Assembly: GCF_035593985.1 (NCBI RefSeq)
Contig: NZ_CP141587.1
Span: 1,364,001-1,428,000 of the forward strand
DNA: 64,000 bases
Direction: 5' to 3'
Origin: Sphingomonas sp. LY29
Lineage (GTDB): Bacteria > Pseudomonadota > Alphaproteobacteria > Sphingomonadales > Sphingomonadaceae
Positions within the stretch are counted from its first letter, which is position 1, and every line of letters starts with the position of its first letter. A program made the position numbers and the translations under genes. The notes under the pieces are model-generated. The model saw only the letters and a list, made by a program, of their open reading frames with translations. It had not been told where the DNA came from and did no database searches. Of this stretch, positions 1-9,369 are shown one piece after another.

Positions 1-614
1 ACGGCAAGGGCGGCATCTTCAATTTCGTCACCAAGCGCGCGCTGTGCGCAGGCGACCGGTCGAAGGTGTCATGGACGCAGGTCGAAACCGGCAGCGCGAT
101 CACCTGGAAATATCCGTCGTGCATCCTGAAGGGTAAGGACAGCGTCGGCGAATTCTATTCAGTTGCACTGACCAACAACCGGCAGCAGGCCGACACCGGC
201 ACGAAGATGATCCACATCGGGTCGGGCAGCCGGTCGACGATCGTCAGCAAGGGCATCAGCGCGGGCCGCAGCGATAACACCTATCGCGGGCTGGTGAAGG
301 TAATGCCGAATGCCGAAAATGTGCGCAACTTCACCCAGTGCGACAGTCTGCTGCTCGGCGGCGATTGCGGCGCGCACACGGTCCCCTACATCGAGGTGCG
401 CAACCCGACCGCGACGATCGAGCATGAAGCGACGACCTCGAAGATCAGCGACGACCAATTGTTCTACGCGCAGATGCGCGGTCTCGACGCCGAAAGCGCG
501 GTCGCGCTGATCGTCAACGGCTTCGCGCGCGACGTGTTGAAGCAACTGCCGATGGAGTTCGCGGTCGAGGCGCAGAAGCTGCTCGGTATCAGCCTCGAGG
601 GAAGCGTCGGATGA
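1..614 (+). CDS. sufB: Fe-S cluster assembly scaffold SufB, C-terminal part (5' end outside window)
   Basis: The reading frame is open from base 3, so the gene enters from the left edge and only about 203 C-terminal residues are present. They match the SufB beta-helix core and C-terminal helices, for example [13 protein letters not shown] near the edge and the conserved region around [16 protein letters not shown]. SufB forms the SufBC2D scaffold on which Fe-S clusters are built in the cytoplasm. The gene is first in the visible SUF operon and its stop overlaps the next start (ATGA). Upstream regulation, often an Rrf2/IscR protein, cannot be seen. Confidence 0.95.
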   Translation, partial: GKGGIFNFVTKRALCAGDRSKVSWTQVETGSAITWKYPSCILKGKDSVGEFYSVALTNNRQQADTGTKMIHIGSGSRSTIVSKGISAGRSDNTYRGLVKVMPNAENVRNFTQCDSLLLGGDCGAHTVPYIEVRNPTATIEHEATTSKISDDQLFYAQMRGLDAESAVALIVNGFARDVLKQLPMEFAVEAQKLLGISLEGSVG

Positions 615-985
615 TCGCGTTGGCTCTCCTGTCGATTCAGGCTTCGGCGATGCTCGCACCGCCGTCGGAGGTGGTTGTCATGGCCCGGCGGTTAAAGGAT
701 TGGCGCGGCACGGCGTCGGCCAATGCGAAGGGCACGCGCTGCCGTACGGTCAAATCGACAGGAGATGCCGATCTTGACCGCATCGCCTGCGATTCGATGC
801 GTTATTGCATGATCCAACTGACGCCCGATTTCACCGCGGCACGCGACAAGCGCCTTGCCAAGTCGGAGCGCGAAGCGCGGATGCGGCTGATCAATATTCG
901 CCTGGCTCAGTGCAGCGAGCAGCAGCACGGGGTTCGTGTCGCCGACATGGTCGAGCGCCGGTTCCAACGGACGATCACCCAATGA
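611..985 (+). CDS. Small unknown protein inside the SUF operon (between sufB and sufC)
   Basis: This 124-residue protein starts by ATGA overlap with sufB and ends by ATGA overlap with the next gene, so it is translationally coupled into the SUF operon. The N-terminus ([13 protein letters not shown]) is hydrophobic and could be a short signal peptide. The mature part has four cysteines (in RCRT, ACDS, YCMI and QCSE) and a basic C-terminal half. I recall similar small proteins at this place in other sphingomonads but know of no function. Location suggests an accessory role in SUF or passive operon membership; an exported protein would not meet SufBCD directly. Confidence 0.75.
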   Translation: MIALALLSIQASAMLAPPSEVVVMARRLKDWRGTASANAKGTRCRTVKSTGDADLDRIACDSMRYCMIQLTPDFTAARDKRLAKSEREARMRLINIRLAQCSEQQHGVRVADMVERRFQRTITQ

Positions 986-1392
986 TCGCCCTTACCCTCA
1001 CCGCGCTTGCGCTCACCGGCACGACCGAACTTGAGACGCTCGACCGGGCGGTCGAGACCTGCGCGCGCGACGTGGTCAATCCGGCCTTCGCGGCCGAAGC
1101 CAAGCGCCGCAGCGGGTTCATGACCGGCATCTTTCGCGAGCAGGAAGAACTGGTCGCCGCGCGCCTCGACCTGTCGAACCGCCGCCGCGTTCTGCGCGAA
1201 GCGGGCGTGACCGCGATCAAGGGCGGCGACAGCGAAATCACCCTTTCCCTCGCGAGCCAGGCGATTGAAGATCGCCAGCGCGCCCTCAACGACCGCCGCA
1301 TGCTGGAAGGCATGCGCAACGAAGCCATGGATGCGAAGCGCCGGTTCTACCTGTCGCACTGCGCCACCGCCTCCGCCAAGGACCGCAATTGA
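982..1392 (+). CDS. Second small unknown protein inside the SUF operon
   Basis: This 136-residue protein starts at the ATG overlapping the preceding stop (ATGA). Like its neighbour it begins MIAL followed by a hydrophobic stretch (LTLTALALTG), then a mostly charged, probably helical body with cysteines in ETCARD and SHCATA. The frame is open upstream, but the coupled ATG is the natural start. The stop overlaps the sufC start by one base (TGATG). No domain is recognised. The shared N-terminal pattern suggests two exported proteins that may be distant relatives or partners. Confidence 0.7.
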   Translation: MIALTLTALALTGTTELETLDRAVETCARDVVNPAFAAEAKRRSGFMTGIFREQEELVAARLDLSNRRRVLREAGVTAIKGGDSEITLSLASQAIEDRQRALNDRRMLEGMRNEAMDAKRRFYLSHCATASAKDRN

Positions 1393-2135
1393 TGCTGATT
1401 ATCGACAACCTCCACGCCACCGTCGGTGGCAAGACCATCCTCAATGGGCTGACGCTCACGGTCCCGACCGGCGAGATCCACGCAATTATGGGTCCAAACG
1501 GCGCCGGCAAGTCGACGCTCGCATACGCGCTCGGCGGCCGTCCCGGATACGAAGTGACCGACGGTAGCGTCACGCTCGACGGGCACGATCTTCTCGCGCT
1601 CGAGCCGCATGAGCGAGCAGGCGCAGGGCTTTTCCTGGGCTTCCAATATCCCGTCGAAATCCCCGGCGTTTCCTATCTTCAGTTCCTGCGCGAGAGCCTC
1701 AATGCACAGCGGCGTGCGCGCGGCGACGCCGACCTGTCGGGCGCGGAGTTCATTCGCCTTGCCAAGGCGCAGGCCGCGACACTGGGTATGGACTCTGAAA
1801 TGCTCAAGCGTCCCGTCAATGTCGGCTTTTCCGGCGGCGAGAAGAAGCGCGCAGAGATGGTACAGATGGGCATCATGGGACCCAAGCTCGCGATCCTCGA
1901 TGAGACCGACAGCGGCCTCGACATCGACGCGCTAAAGAGCGTCGGCGCGGGCATCAATGCGATCATGCGCGATCCGCAGAAATCGGTGCTGCTGATCACT
2001 CACTATCAGCGGCTTCTCGACTATGTGAAACCCGACGCAGTGCACGTGCTCGAACGTGGTCGCATCACGCGGTCGGGTGGCGCCGAACTCGCGCTCCAGC
2101 TTGAGCGCGAAGGTTATGCCGAGGTTGCCGCGTGA
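1392..2135 (+). CDS. sufC: SUF system ATPase SufC
   Basis: ABC-type ATPase of 247 residues that energises the SufBCD Fe-S scaffold. Walker A is GPNGAGKST (residues 34-42), the signature is FSGGEKKR, and Walker B with its D-loop is LAILDETDSGLD, the form typical of SufC. A TTG lies one codon upstream (1389), but the ATG at 1392, overlapping the previous stop by one base, is preferred. Followed directly by sufD with a GTGA overlap. Confidence 0.96.
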   Translation: MLIIDNLHATVGGKTILNGLTLTVPTGEIHAIMGPNGAGKSTLAYALGGRPGYEVTDGSVTLDGHDLLALEPHERAGAGLFLGFQYPVEIPGVSYLQFLRESLNAQRRARGDADLSGAEFIRLAKAQAATLGMDSEMLKRPVNVGFSGGEKKRAEMVQMGIMGPKLAILDETDSGLDIDALKSVGAGINAIMRDPQKSVLLITHYQRLLDYVKPDAVHVLERGRITRSGGAELALQLEREGYAEVAA

Positions 2136-2872
2136 GCGAAGCGCTCCCGACCCGAAAGAATGAGGCGTATCGCTACGCCGACATCGACGCCCTCGCGTCG
2201 GTATGGCGCGATCTTTCTTCGCCGCAGGAGATTGAAATTGCTGCGCAGCAAGAGCTGCAGCAAATCTGGCTGCCGAACGCCGATCCGGTCCAGGTTCGGC
2301 GTGCGACGATCGTGCTCCAGGCCGGCGCGTCTGCGTCATTCTACGCACTCAACACCGCGACGCGTTACGGCCGGTTCGAACTCGACGTCACCGTGCACGA
2401 CGGCGCCGATTTCACGCTGGATGCCGCCAACATTGGCGATGGCGATTGCACACTGGAAATCGTGACGACGCTTCGCCACGTCGGCATCGGTGGAACGTCG
2501 CAGCAGTCGATCCGAAGCGTCCTCGGCGGCACCGCGACCGGGTCATTCCTCGGCCAGCTTGCCGTCGCGCGGACCGGACAGCAGACCGATGCCAGCCAAT
2601 CGGTGAAAGCCATGCTGCTGTCGCGCGGCGCCACCGCCAATGCCAAGCCCGAGCTGGAGATTTTTGCCGACGACGTGAAGTGCGCGCATGGCGCGACCGT
2701 CGGCGAACTCGATCGCGAACAACTTTTCTACGCGGCGTCGCGCGGGATCGATCCGTCGACCGCGCGTGCACTGCTGCTCGAAGGGTTCGTCGGCGGTCTG
2801 TGGGATGACATCGACGGCGACGACCAGGGCATCCGCGAGGCCGCGCGCACTGCGCTGCGGGCGATCGCGTGA
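2132..2872 (+). CDS. sufD: Fe-S cluster assembly protein SufD
   Basis: 246-residue SufD, the SufB paralogue that completes the SufBC2D scaffold. The conserved C-terminal block is present: CAHGATVGELDREQLFY followed by SRGIDPSTARALLLEGF. GTG start overlapping the sufC stop. It is short for the family because the N-terminal helical domain is reduced, as I recall for other alphaproteobacterial SufD. Stop and sufS start overlap (GTGA). Confidence 0.94.
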   Translation: MSEALPTRKNEAYRYADIDALASVWRDLSSPQEIEIAAQQELQQIWLPNADPVQVRRATIVLQAGASASFYALNTATRYGRFELDVTVHDGADFTLDAANIGDGDCTLEIVTTLRHVGIGGTSQQSIRSVLGGTATGSFLGQLAVARTGQQTDASQSVKAMLLSRGATANAKPELEIFADDVKCAHGATVGELDREQLFYAASRGIDPSTARALLLEGFVGGLWDDIDGDDQGIREAARTALRAIA

Positions 2873-4083
2873 ACGCCCCGGTCACCATCAACAGCGCGCT
2901 TCGCGTGCGCGACCAGTTCCCGGCGATCCCGCGCGGCTGGCACTATCTGGATAGCGCCGCGACCGCGCAGAAGCCGCAGGTAGTGATCGACGCGATCGCG
3001 AATGCCTATGGCCGCGATTATGCGACCGTGCACCGCGGCGTGTACGAACGCTCCGCGGCGATGACGCAAAGTTTCGAGGCGGCGCGCGCCGTCGCGGCGT
3101 CGCTGATCGGCGGGGCCGAGCATGAGCTGATCTTCACGCGCGGTGCGACCGAATCGATCAACCTCGTCGCGCAAAGCTGGGGCGCGTCGAACCTGTCGTT
3201 GGGCGACCGGATCCTGCTGTCGACGCTCGAGCATCATTCGAACATCGTCCCGTGGCAGTTGGTCGCCGAACGCACCGGCGCGATCATCGATGTCTGCCCG
3301 TTGACCGCCGACGGTCGCATCGACCTCGACGCTGCCGAGGCCATGCTGACCGAACGGCACAAGCTCGTTTCCTTCGCGCACGTGTCGAACGTGCTGGGCT
3401 CGATCCTCGACGCCAAGCGCGCCGCGACGATTGCGCACAACGTCGGCGCGAAGCTGCTGCTCGACGGGTGCCAGTCCGCGGCGCGGCTGACGGTCGATGT
3501 CGCCGACATCGGCTGCGACTTCTACGTGTTTTCCGGTCACAAGCTTTACGGCCCGACCGGCATCGGCGCCTTGTGGGCGCGCGCCGAACTACTCGACGCG
3601 ATGCCGCCGTGGCAGGGCGGCGGCGCGATGATCGATCGCGTCACGTTCGAGCGCACGACCTACCTGCCCGCGCCCTCGCGGTTCGAGGCGGGAACGCCGC
3701 ACATCGTTGGCGCGGTCGGGCTGCACGCCGCGATCGAGTGGATGGACGGCATCGGGCTCGATGCACTCCACGCGCACGAAAGCGCACTCGTCGCGCAGTG
3801 CCGTGACGCGCTGTCGGCGGTCGACGGCGTCACGCTATTCGGCCCTGCCGACAGCGCCGGGATCGTCAGCTTCGCGGTCGATGGGGTTCATCCGCACGAC
3901 GTCGGCACCATATTGGATGACGAGGGCGTCGCGGTTCGCGCCGGACATCATTGCGCGCAGCCGCTGATGGACGCGCTCGGCGTCCCCGCGACCGCGCGAG
4001 CCAGCTTCGCCGCGCATAGTGATGGCGACGATATCGAGGCCCTCGTGAAGGGCCTGCTCAAGGTGAAACGGATTTTCGGATGA
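2869..4083 (+). CDS. sufS: Cysteine desulfurase SufS
   Basis: 404-residue class V aminotransferase-fold enzyme that takes sulfur from L-cysteine as a persulfide for Fe-S assembly. The PLP lysine is K225 in FSGHKLYGPTG, and the persulfide-carrying cysteine is C362 in GHHCAQPL, the group II (SufS/CsdA) arrangement. GTG start overlaps the sufD stop. No sufE is visible here, so its sulfur acceptor must be encoded elsewhere or be one of the other SUF proteins. Confidence 0.95.
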   Translation: MNAPVTINSALRVRDQFPAIPRGWHYLDSAATAQKPQVVIDAIANAYGRDYATVHRGVYERSAAMTQSFEAARAVAASLIGGAEHELIFTRGATESINLVAQSWGASNLSLGDRILLSTLEHHSNIVPWQLVAERTGAIIDVCPLTADGRIDLDAAEAMLTERHKLVSFAHVSNVLGSILDAKRAATIAHNVGAKLLLDGCQSAARLTVDVADIGCDFYVFSGHKLYGPTGIGALWARAELLDAMPPWQGGGAMIDRVTFERTTYLPAPSRFEAGTPHIVGAVGLHAAIEWMDGIGLDALHAHESALVAQCRDALSAVDGVTLFGPADSAGIVSFAVDGVHPHDVGTILDDEGVAVRAGHHCAQPLMDALGVPATARASFAAHSDGDDIEALVKGLLKVKRIFG

Positions 4084-4538
4084 ACGACGAGAGCAACAAG
4101 ATCGAGATCGAAGCGGTCGACGCGGTCGATACGCCCCCGCGCGCCCGAGTCACCCCCGAGTTCGAACGCAAGCGCGACTATCTGTCGGGCTTTCTGGCCG
4201 AAACTAAGCCAGAGGCAGGTGCGGGCGGACCCGGCGGTGCGCTGCAGGAAGCCGTCGTCGAGGCGCTCAAGTCAATCTACGATCCCGAAATCCCGGTCGA
4301 CATTTACGAGCTTGGCCTGATCTACGACGTGGCCGCCACCGACGATGGCGACGTCGTCGTGACGATGACTCTGACGACGCCCAACTGCCCGGTCGCCGAA
4401 GAAATGCCGAGCGAAGTCGAGATGCGCGTGCTTTCGGTTCCGGGCGTTCGCGATGCCGAGGTCAAGCTGGTATGGGATCCGCCGTGGGACCCGTCGAAGA
4501 TGAGCGACGAAGCGCGTCTCGAATTGGGGATGCTGTAA
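4080..4538 (+). CDS. sufT: SufT/MIP18-like (DUF59) Fe-S assembly factor
   Basis: 152 residues. An acidic, low-complexity N-terminus of about 55 residues is followed by a DUF59 domain with SIYDPEIPVDIYELGLIYD and the cysteine motif TTPNCPVAEEM. DUF59 proteins of SUF operons help mature Fe-S proteins, and the single Cys in TPNCP is the conserved one. ATG overlaps the sufS stop; the stop shares one base with the ATG of the next gene (TAATG). Confidence 0.9.
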   Translation: MNDESNKIEIEAVDAVDTPPRARVTPEFERKRDYLSGFLAETKPEAGAGGPGGALQEAVVEALKSIYDPEIPVDIYELGLIYDVAATDDGDVVVTMTLTTPNCPVAEEMPSEVEMRVLSVPGVRDAEVKLVWDPPWDPSKMSDEARLELGML

Positions 4539-4891
4539 TGGCCACCGTCACCCGCCAGCGCCCTGCCGCGATCATCCTGACGCCTGCTGCCGAGCAACGC
4601 ATTGCCGACCTGATGGCGCGAGCACCCGCCGACGCGATCGGGGTCAAGCTGTCGACCCCGCGCCGCGGCTGCTCGGGGCTCGCTTACTCGGTTGATTACG
4701 TGACCGAGGAACAGGGCTTCGACGAGAAGATCGCCACCCCGGGCGGCACCTTTTACGTCGACGGAGCCAGCATCCTCTACCTGATCGGCAGCACGATGGA
4801 CTGGCGCGAGGACGACTTCGCTGCGGGCTTCGTGTTCGAGAACCCCAATGCCAAGGGTGCCTGCGGCTGCGGCGAGAGCTTCACCGTCTAG
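4538..4891 (+). CDS. sufA: A-type Fe-S carrier (SufA/IscA/HesB family)
   Basis: 117-residue A-type carrier that binds and delivers Fe-S clusters or iron. The three ligand cysteines are C45 in RRGCSG and C109/C111 in GACGCGESF. ATG shares a base with the preceding stop. Last gene of the SUF operon; its TAG stop lies in a CTAG shared with the stop of the opposing subtilase gene, and no terminator hairpin is visible there. Confidence 0.93.
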   Translation: MATVTRQRPAAIILTPAAEQRIADLMARAPADAIGVKLSTPRRGCSGLAYSVDYVTEEQGFDEKIATPGGTFYVDGASILYLIGSTMDWREDDFAAGFVFENPNAKGACGCGESFTV

Positions 4892-7194
4892 AAATCGAGG
4901 CTGTAGCGGATCGCGGCGCCCAAGTCGGCGTCGGCGGTGGCGACGTGTCCCGGCTGACGACGCGCATAAAGATTGGCGCCAACCCACCCCTTACCCAGGA
5001 GCGTTGAATAGCTTGCTTCGGCGTCGATCTCGCGGCCCGACGGCGTGAAGCTCAGCCGCGACAGGCTGTTGCTCTCGGTCTGCGTGGCATAGTCGTAGTC
5101 GGTCGGAAGCATGGTCGCGATCCCGCCGCGTTCGATGCGAAGCGGCTGCGACAGGCGAAGACCGAAACGGTCCTCCTCACGCAAAAGGCCCGTCTTGCCG
5201 AGGTCGAGCGCGTAGGATGCGGTTGAGAAGCGGCCGGCGCCGAAGCTGGTCCAGCCGCGCCGCGCTGCGAGCGTTGCCGACCAGCCCGCGCCAAGGTCCC
5301 GGCGCGCTTCGGCGTCGACGAACAGGCTCGACGACCCGCTGTTGCCGAACACCGGACCAAGACGACCGCCAAGAAGCGTGTCTTTTTCGTCCAGGCGACT
5401 GAGCCCTAATGATCCCCACGTCCTAGAGCCAAAGGCGCGGTCGACCGTCACGCCGTCGAGGCGATACGGACGATCGGTCGCCTCCGTGCGGATCGTCTGC
5501 CACACGCGGCCCTGTTCGCTCGACACAGTGACGCCAGCGAAACCAAGGTCGCGGCGGACGGCGAAGCTGGTGCCGCGCCGCGCGTCGAAGCCGGGATCGC
5601 CGCTTGTATCGCGGGCGATCAGGAAAGCGTTGGCCTGGGCGCCCGTCAATTGCCGCTCGAGCGTCTTGGCACCCTGCGAGAAACCGAACGCGGCCCTCGT
5701 CTTCGAATCAATGCGCGCGATCGCGGAGCCGGCGACGAGCCGCGACTTGCGCGCATCCTCCGGACCGATGCCCAGCTTCGCGACATCGAATGCGCCGGGC
5801 AGCCCCTGCCGCTGTGAGACGGTCATCGCGACCGACAAGGGCCCAGCAGTCACCGCCGACCCGCGTACATTCCCGCCCAGCGCGCGCTCGAGCGGTTGGC
5901 GCTGTTCGGCGGCGTGCATTCCGCGCGCAAGGTCGGTCGCGAAGGCGCGGCTGTAGCCATCGAGGATCACCACGCCGAGTCCGCCCTTGGCACCGCCATC
6001 CCCGGCCGCCGGTGGGAGAGCGCTCGTGGTGCTGCCATCGGTGACCGCGATTGAGGTCCCGGCGAGGCTCGACGTGCCCACCGGCTGGAAGGCGCGCGTA
6101 ATGTTGAGTCGGCCACGGCCGAAGACAGCGTCGGTGCCGGCGGCGCCGAGGTCGTCGGCGGTGCGGAACAGCAGGTCGACGATCTGTGCGCCCGTCAGAT
6201 TCGGGAAAGCCTGCGCCATCAGCGCGACTGCGCCGCTGATGACGGGCGCCGAGAAGCTGGTGCCCGAGTAGAGGAACCCGGCGCCAGTGTGGTCGATCGT
6301 CCGAACGCGATAGCCGAGCGCGGTGAGATAGGCCGGTGCGCCCGTGCCGGCTCGATTCGAAAACGTCGAGATCTGGTTGAGATCGGTGCCGCCGGCCCCG
6401 TCACCGACGCCCACCGATCCCGCGATGATCACATGACCCGGAAACTGCTGCGCGGGAATGAGCGCAAACGCGTCGGCGTTTTCGCGCTTGGCCAAGTCTT
6501 CGCCATCGTTACCGGCCGAGATGACCATCACGATCCCCGCAGATGCCGCGCGCTGCATCGCTGCCAGCAGCTGTGTTCCGGCTGGCGATCCGCCGAGCGA
6601 GAGGTTGATCACCCGCGCGCCGGCGAGCCGGGCGGCGTCGATCCCCTGGCTGATCGCGCTGTCGAAGAAGTCGCACCCTTCTTCGCTTCCACAGCTGCCC
6701 GCGGCGTCGGCCTTAAACGCTAGGATCGTCGAATCGAATGCGACGCCCAGAGTCTGTGCTTCGTTGCGCGACGCCGCGGCGGTGGCAGTTACGGCGGTTC
6801 CGTGGCCGTCGTCGTCCGACAACGGGCGACTGCCGGCGACATCGCGGCTGGCGGGATCGATCCGGCCGGCGAACTCCGCGAGCGACGGATTGATGCCGCT
6901 GTCGATCACCGCCAGTTTGACGCCGCTGCCGGTCGCGCCCCGCTGCCACGCGGTAATCGCGCCCGAACTGGTGGCGGCATTGGAGCGTTGATACTCGGCG
7001 GTGTTGTAGGTGATCGACGTCGGCGTCGGGGTTGGTGTCGGCGTGGGAGTGGGGGTCGGCGTCGGCGTCGGCGTGACCGGAGGCGCAGGCGTCGAGACGG
7101 GCGGTGGCGTCGATCCGCCGCCGCCTCCGCCACCACAGGCCGAGAGCGACAGGATCACGCCGGTCGCCACACTCGCCAGAAGCCGTTGTCGCAT
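4888..7194 (-). CDS. Surface S8 (subtilisin-like) serine protease, lipoprotein-type N-terminus and C-terminal beta-domain
   Basis: 768 residues from the ATG at 7194; the open frame continues upstream but has no signal there. Residues 1-20 form a lipoprotein signal ending LSAC (C20), followed by a poly-Gly run and a Pro-Thr repeat linker (41-59). The subtilisin domain has D98 (VIDSG), H131 (DDGHGT) and S313 (SGTSFSAP). The last 350 or so residues look like an autotransporter-type beta-domain ending in phenylalanine. It is probably a surface protease acting outside the cell. A lipid anchor together with a beta-barrel is unusual. Monocistronic, convergent with sufA. Confidence 0.88.
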   Translation of the reverse strand: MRQRLLASVATGVILSLSACGGGGGGGSTPPPVSTPAPPVTPTPTPTPTPTPTPTPTPTSITYNTAEYQRSNAATSSGAITAWQRGATGSGVKLAVIDSGINPSLAEFAGRIDPASRDVAGSRPLSDDDGHGTAVTATAAASRNEAQTLGVAFDSTILAFKADAAGSCGSEEGCDFFDSAISQGIDAARLAGARVINLSLGGSPAGTQLLAAMQRAASAGIVMVISAGNDGEDLAKRENADAFALIPAQQFPGHVIIAGSVGVGDGAGGTDLNQISTFSNRAGTGAPAYLTALGYRVRTIDHTGAGFLYSGTSFSAPVISGAVALMAQAFPNLTGAQIVDLLFRTADDLGAAGTDAVFGRGRLNITRAFQPVGTSSLAGTSIAVTDGSTTSALPPAAGDGGAKGGLGVVILDGYSRAFATDLARGMHAAEQRQPLERALGGNVRGSAVTAGPLSVAMTVSQRQGLPGAFDVAKLGIGPEDARKSRLVAGSAIARIDSKTRAAFGFSQGAKTLERQLTGAQANAFLIARDTSGDPGFDARRGTSFAVRRDLGFAGVTVSSEQGRVWQTIRTEATDRPYRLDGVTVDRAFGSRTWGSLGLSRLDEKDTLLGGRLGPVFGNSGSSSLFVDAEARRDLGAGWSATLAARRGWTSFGAGRFSTASYALDLGKTGLLREEDRFGLRLSQPLRIERGGIATMLPTDYDYATQTESNSLSRLSFTPSGREIDAEASYSTLLGKGWVGANLYARRQPGHVATADADLGAAIRYSLDF
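7018..7074 (-). repeat. Pro-Thr hexanucleotide repeat tract in the subtilase linker
   Basis: Residues 41-59 of the subtilase are alternating Thr-Pro, encoded by near-repeats of a six-base unit (read on + as GGCGTC/GGTGTC/GGAGTG variants, perfect in the right part near 7056-7074). Gain or loss of units would keep the frame and only change linker length. Confidence 0.8.
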
Positions 7195-7304
7195 CGTTCT
7201 GTCCCCGCCAAGCCGCTGAAAGTTAACAGCTTTCCCGAATCCGCTATGGCCCGACAAAGCTTTCATTTTGCTGAAGGATGCAAGTCGGATAGGGGCGGGC
7301 CACG

Positions 7305-7988
7305 ATGACCCCGCGGTTCGCGCCCCTGTTCGGCAATGTCGAGGCCTGGATCTTTGACCTCGACAATTGCCTGTACCCCGCGTCGAGCAACCTGTTCGAG
7401 CTGATCGACCAGCGGATGGGCGCCTACATCCAGCGTCTGCTCGACGTCGACCCGGCCGAGGCCCGGAACGTGCAGAAAAAGCATTTCCATGACCATGGTA
7501 CGACACTGGCCGGCCTGATGATGCACCATGACGTCGATCCGCATCATTTCCTGGCCGATGTCCATGCCATTCCGCTCGACCGGATCGCGCCCGACGGCCG
7601 GCTGGCGCGAACGCTTGCCCGCCTGCCGGGGCGCAAGCTCGTCTTCACCAATGGCGATGCGCCGTACGCCGCGCGCGTCCTGTCCGCGCTTGGCATCGAC
7701 GACCAGTTCGAAGGGCTGCACGACATTCACGGCGCCGAGCTTCGCCCGAAGCCCGACGCCCATGGCTACCGCCTGCTGCTCGACCGCTTCGGAATCGACC
7801 CTGCCAAAGCGGCGATGGTCGAAGACATGGCGCAGAATTTGAGGCCCGCCAAAATGCTGGGGATGACGACGGTCTGGGTCGACAACGGCTCCGAACGCGG
7901 CAATCACGGCCATCACCCCGATTTCATCGACCTGACCATCGCTAACGTCGGCGAGTGGCTGGACGACATGCTTGGAGACGCACCGTGA
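7305..7988 (+). CDS. HAD-superfamily pyrimidine 5'-nucleotidase-like phosphatase
   Basis: 227 residues with all HAD motifs: DLDNCLYP (nucleophile D18, D20), VFTNGD (motif II), RPKPDAHGY (motif III lysine) and VEDMAQN (motif IV). The DLDNCLYP form is typical of the SDT1-like pyrimidine 5'-nucleotidase group. It likely removes phosphate from nucleotides in the cytoplasm; the substrate is inferred from family only. Its stop overlaps the dapD GTG start, a recurrent pairing in sphingomonads as I recall. Confidence 0.85.
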   Translation: MTPRFAPLFGNVEAWIFDLDNCLYPASSNLFELIDQRMGAYIQRLLDVDPAEARNVQKKHFHDHGTTLAGLMMHHDVDPHHFLADVHAIPLDRIAPDGRLARTLARLPGRKLVFTNGDAPYAARVLSALGIDDQFEGLHDIHGAELRPKPDAHGYRLLLDRFGIDPAKAAMVEDMAQNLRPAKMLGMTTVWVDNGSERGNHGHHPDFIDLTIANVGEWLDDMLGDAP

Positions 7989-8803
7989 CCGACCTTCGCT
8001 CGACCATCGAAGCCGCCTGGGACAATCGCGATTCGATCGACGCATCGGACCCTGCGCTTCGCGATGCAGTCGGAACGGCGATCCTCCGCCTCGATTCTGG
8101 CGAGGAGCGCGTTGCCGAAAAGGTCGACGGCGAATGGCAGGTCAATCAGTGGCTGAAGAAGGCGGTGCTGCTGTCGTTTCGCCTGAACCCGATGGAGTTG
8201 ATCCCCGGCGGGCCGGGCGGATCGGGCTGGTGGGACAAGGTGCCGTCGAAATTTTCCGGCTGGACAAACGAAGCGTTCGAGGCCGCCGGCTTCCGCGCGG
8301 TGCCGGGCGCGATCGTCCGTCGCGGCGCCTACATTGCGCCGGGCGCCGTGCTGATGCCCAGCTTCGTCAACATCGGTGCACGCGTCGGCGAAGGAACGAT
8401 GGTCGACACCTGGGCGACGGTCGGAAGCTGCGCGCAGATCGGGAAGAACGTCCATATCTCGGGCGGCACCGGCATCGGCGGCGTCCTCGAGCCGCTGCAG
8501 GCAGGCCCGGTGATCATCGAGGACGACTGCTTCATCGGTGCGCGATCGGAAGTCGCCGAGGGCGTCGTCGTCGAGCAGGGCGCGGTCATCTCGATGGGCG
8601 TTTTCCTCGGCGCATCGACCAAGATCGTCGACCGCGCCAGCGGCGAGGTCTTCTATGGCCGGGTCCCCGCTTATTCGGTCGTGGTTCCCGGCACGCTGCC
8701 CGGCAAGGACGGCGGCCCGGGCCTGGCGTGCGCGGTCATCGTCAAGCGCGTCGACGAGCGCACCCGCTCGAAGACCAGCATCAACGAGTTACTTCGGGAC
8801 TGA
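7985..8803 (+). CDS. dapD: 2,3,4,5-tetrahydropyridine-2,6-dicarboxylate N-succinyltransferase DapD
   Basis: 272 residues from the GTG that overlaps the upstream stop (GTGA). The left-handed beta-helix of hexapeptide repeats is evident ([20 protein letters not shown], then [11 protein letters not shown]). DapD makes N-succinyl-2-amino-6-ketopimelate in the lysine/diaminopimelate pathway, which feeds peptidoglycan. The last 23 bases overlap the 3' end of the opposing TlpA-like gene. Confidence 0.95.
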   Translation: MTDLRSTIEAAWDNRDSIDASDPALRDAVGTAILRLDSGEERVAEKVDGEWQVNQWLKKAVLLSFRLNPMELIPGGPGGSGWWDKVPSKFSGWTNEAFEAAGFRAVPGAIVRRGAYIAPGAVLMPSFVNIGARVGEGTMVDTWATVGSCAQIGKNVHISGGTGIGGVLEPLQAGPVIIEDDCFIGARSEVAEGVVVEQGAVISMGVFLGASTKIVDRASGEVFYGRVPAYSVVVPGTLPGKDGGPGLACAVIVKRVDERTRSKTSINELLRD

Positions 8804-9365
8804 CCTCGGCGAGCAGCGCCTTCGCTTCCGCGCCGTTCCAATCCTGGTCGCCGACAAACCGCCACACTTCCTTGCCGGCGCCATCGTAGAGGATGGTCGT
8901 CGGCATCACCTGCACGCCAAGCGCGTCAGTGAGCTTCATCTCCGGGTCGTGATAGGCGGCGAAGCGGGCAATTCCCTTGCCTTGGAGAAAGGCGTCGACC
9001 GAAGACTTCGGCCCCATGTCTTGGCTGACCGCGATCACGGCAAGCGGACCATCCCCCTGCGCCGCCTGAAGCGCGGCCAGTGTCGGCAATTCCTTGACGC
9101 ATGGCGCGCACCAGCTCGCCCACAAATTGACCAGCACCGGCTTGCCCGCGAGCGCGGCCAGCGTGATGCTCTTGCCGTCGGGGTCGTTGAAGGCGACCGT
9201 CGGCGCCGCTTCGCCGCGATGGCTGCGGTCGACGCCCTTGCTGCTGGTCGGCCCCTCCACGGGCGCTTGAGGCGCTGCCGGCTTTTGCCTATCGCAGCCC
9301 GCAACGACGGTGAGACCAAGGAGCAGGGCGATCAGCCGCAACGAAACCGGCACTGGCAATTCCAA
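8781..9365 (-). CDS. TlpA-like thioredoxin-fold lipoprotein
   Basis: 194 residues if the TTG at 9365 is the start; a GTG at 9353 is an alternative and neither has a clear ribosome site. N-terminal lipoprotein signal with lipobox VAGC (C24), then a thioredoxin fold with WCAPC (C86, C89) and the cis-Pro motif MPTT. This suggests a periplasmic thiol reductase tethered to the membrane, perhaps reducing apo-cytochrome or copper-protein cysteines; the partner is unknown. Divergent from argH with no spacer, convergent with dapD. Confidence 0.86.
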   Translation of the reverse strand: MELPVPVSLRLIALLLGLTVVAGCDRQKPAAPQAPVEGPTSSKGVDRSHRGEAAPTVAFNDPDGKSITLAALAGKPVLVNLWASWCAPCVKELPTLAALQAAQGDGPLAVIAVSQDMGPKSSVDAFLQGKGIARFAAYHDPEMKLTDALGVQVMPTTILYDGAGKEVWRFVGDQDWNGAEAKALLAEVSPEVTR

Positions 9366-9369
9366 TCAG

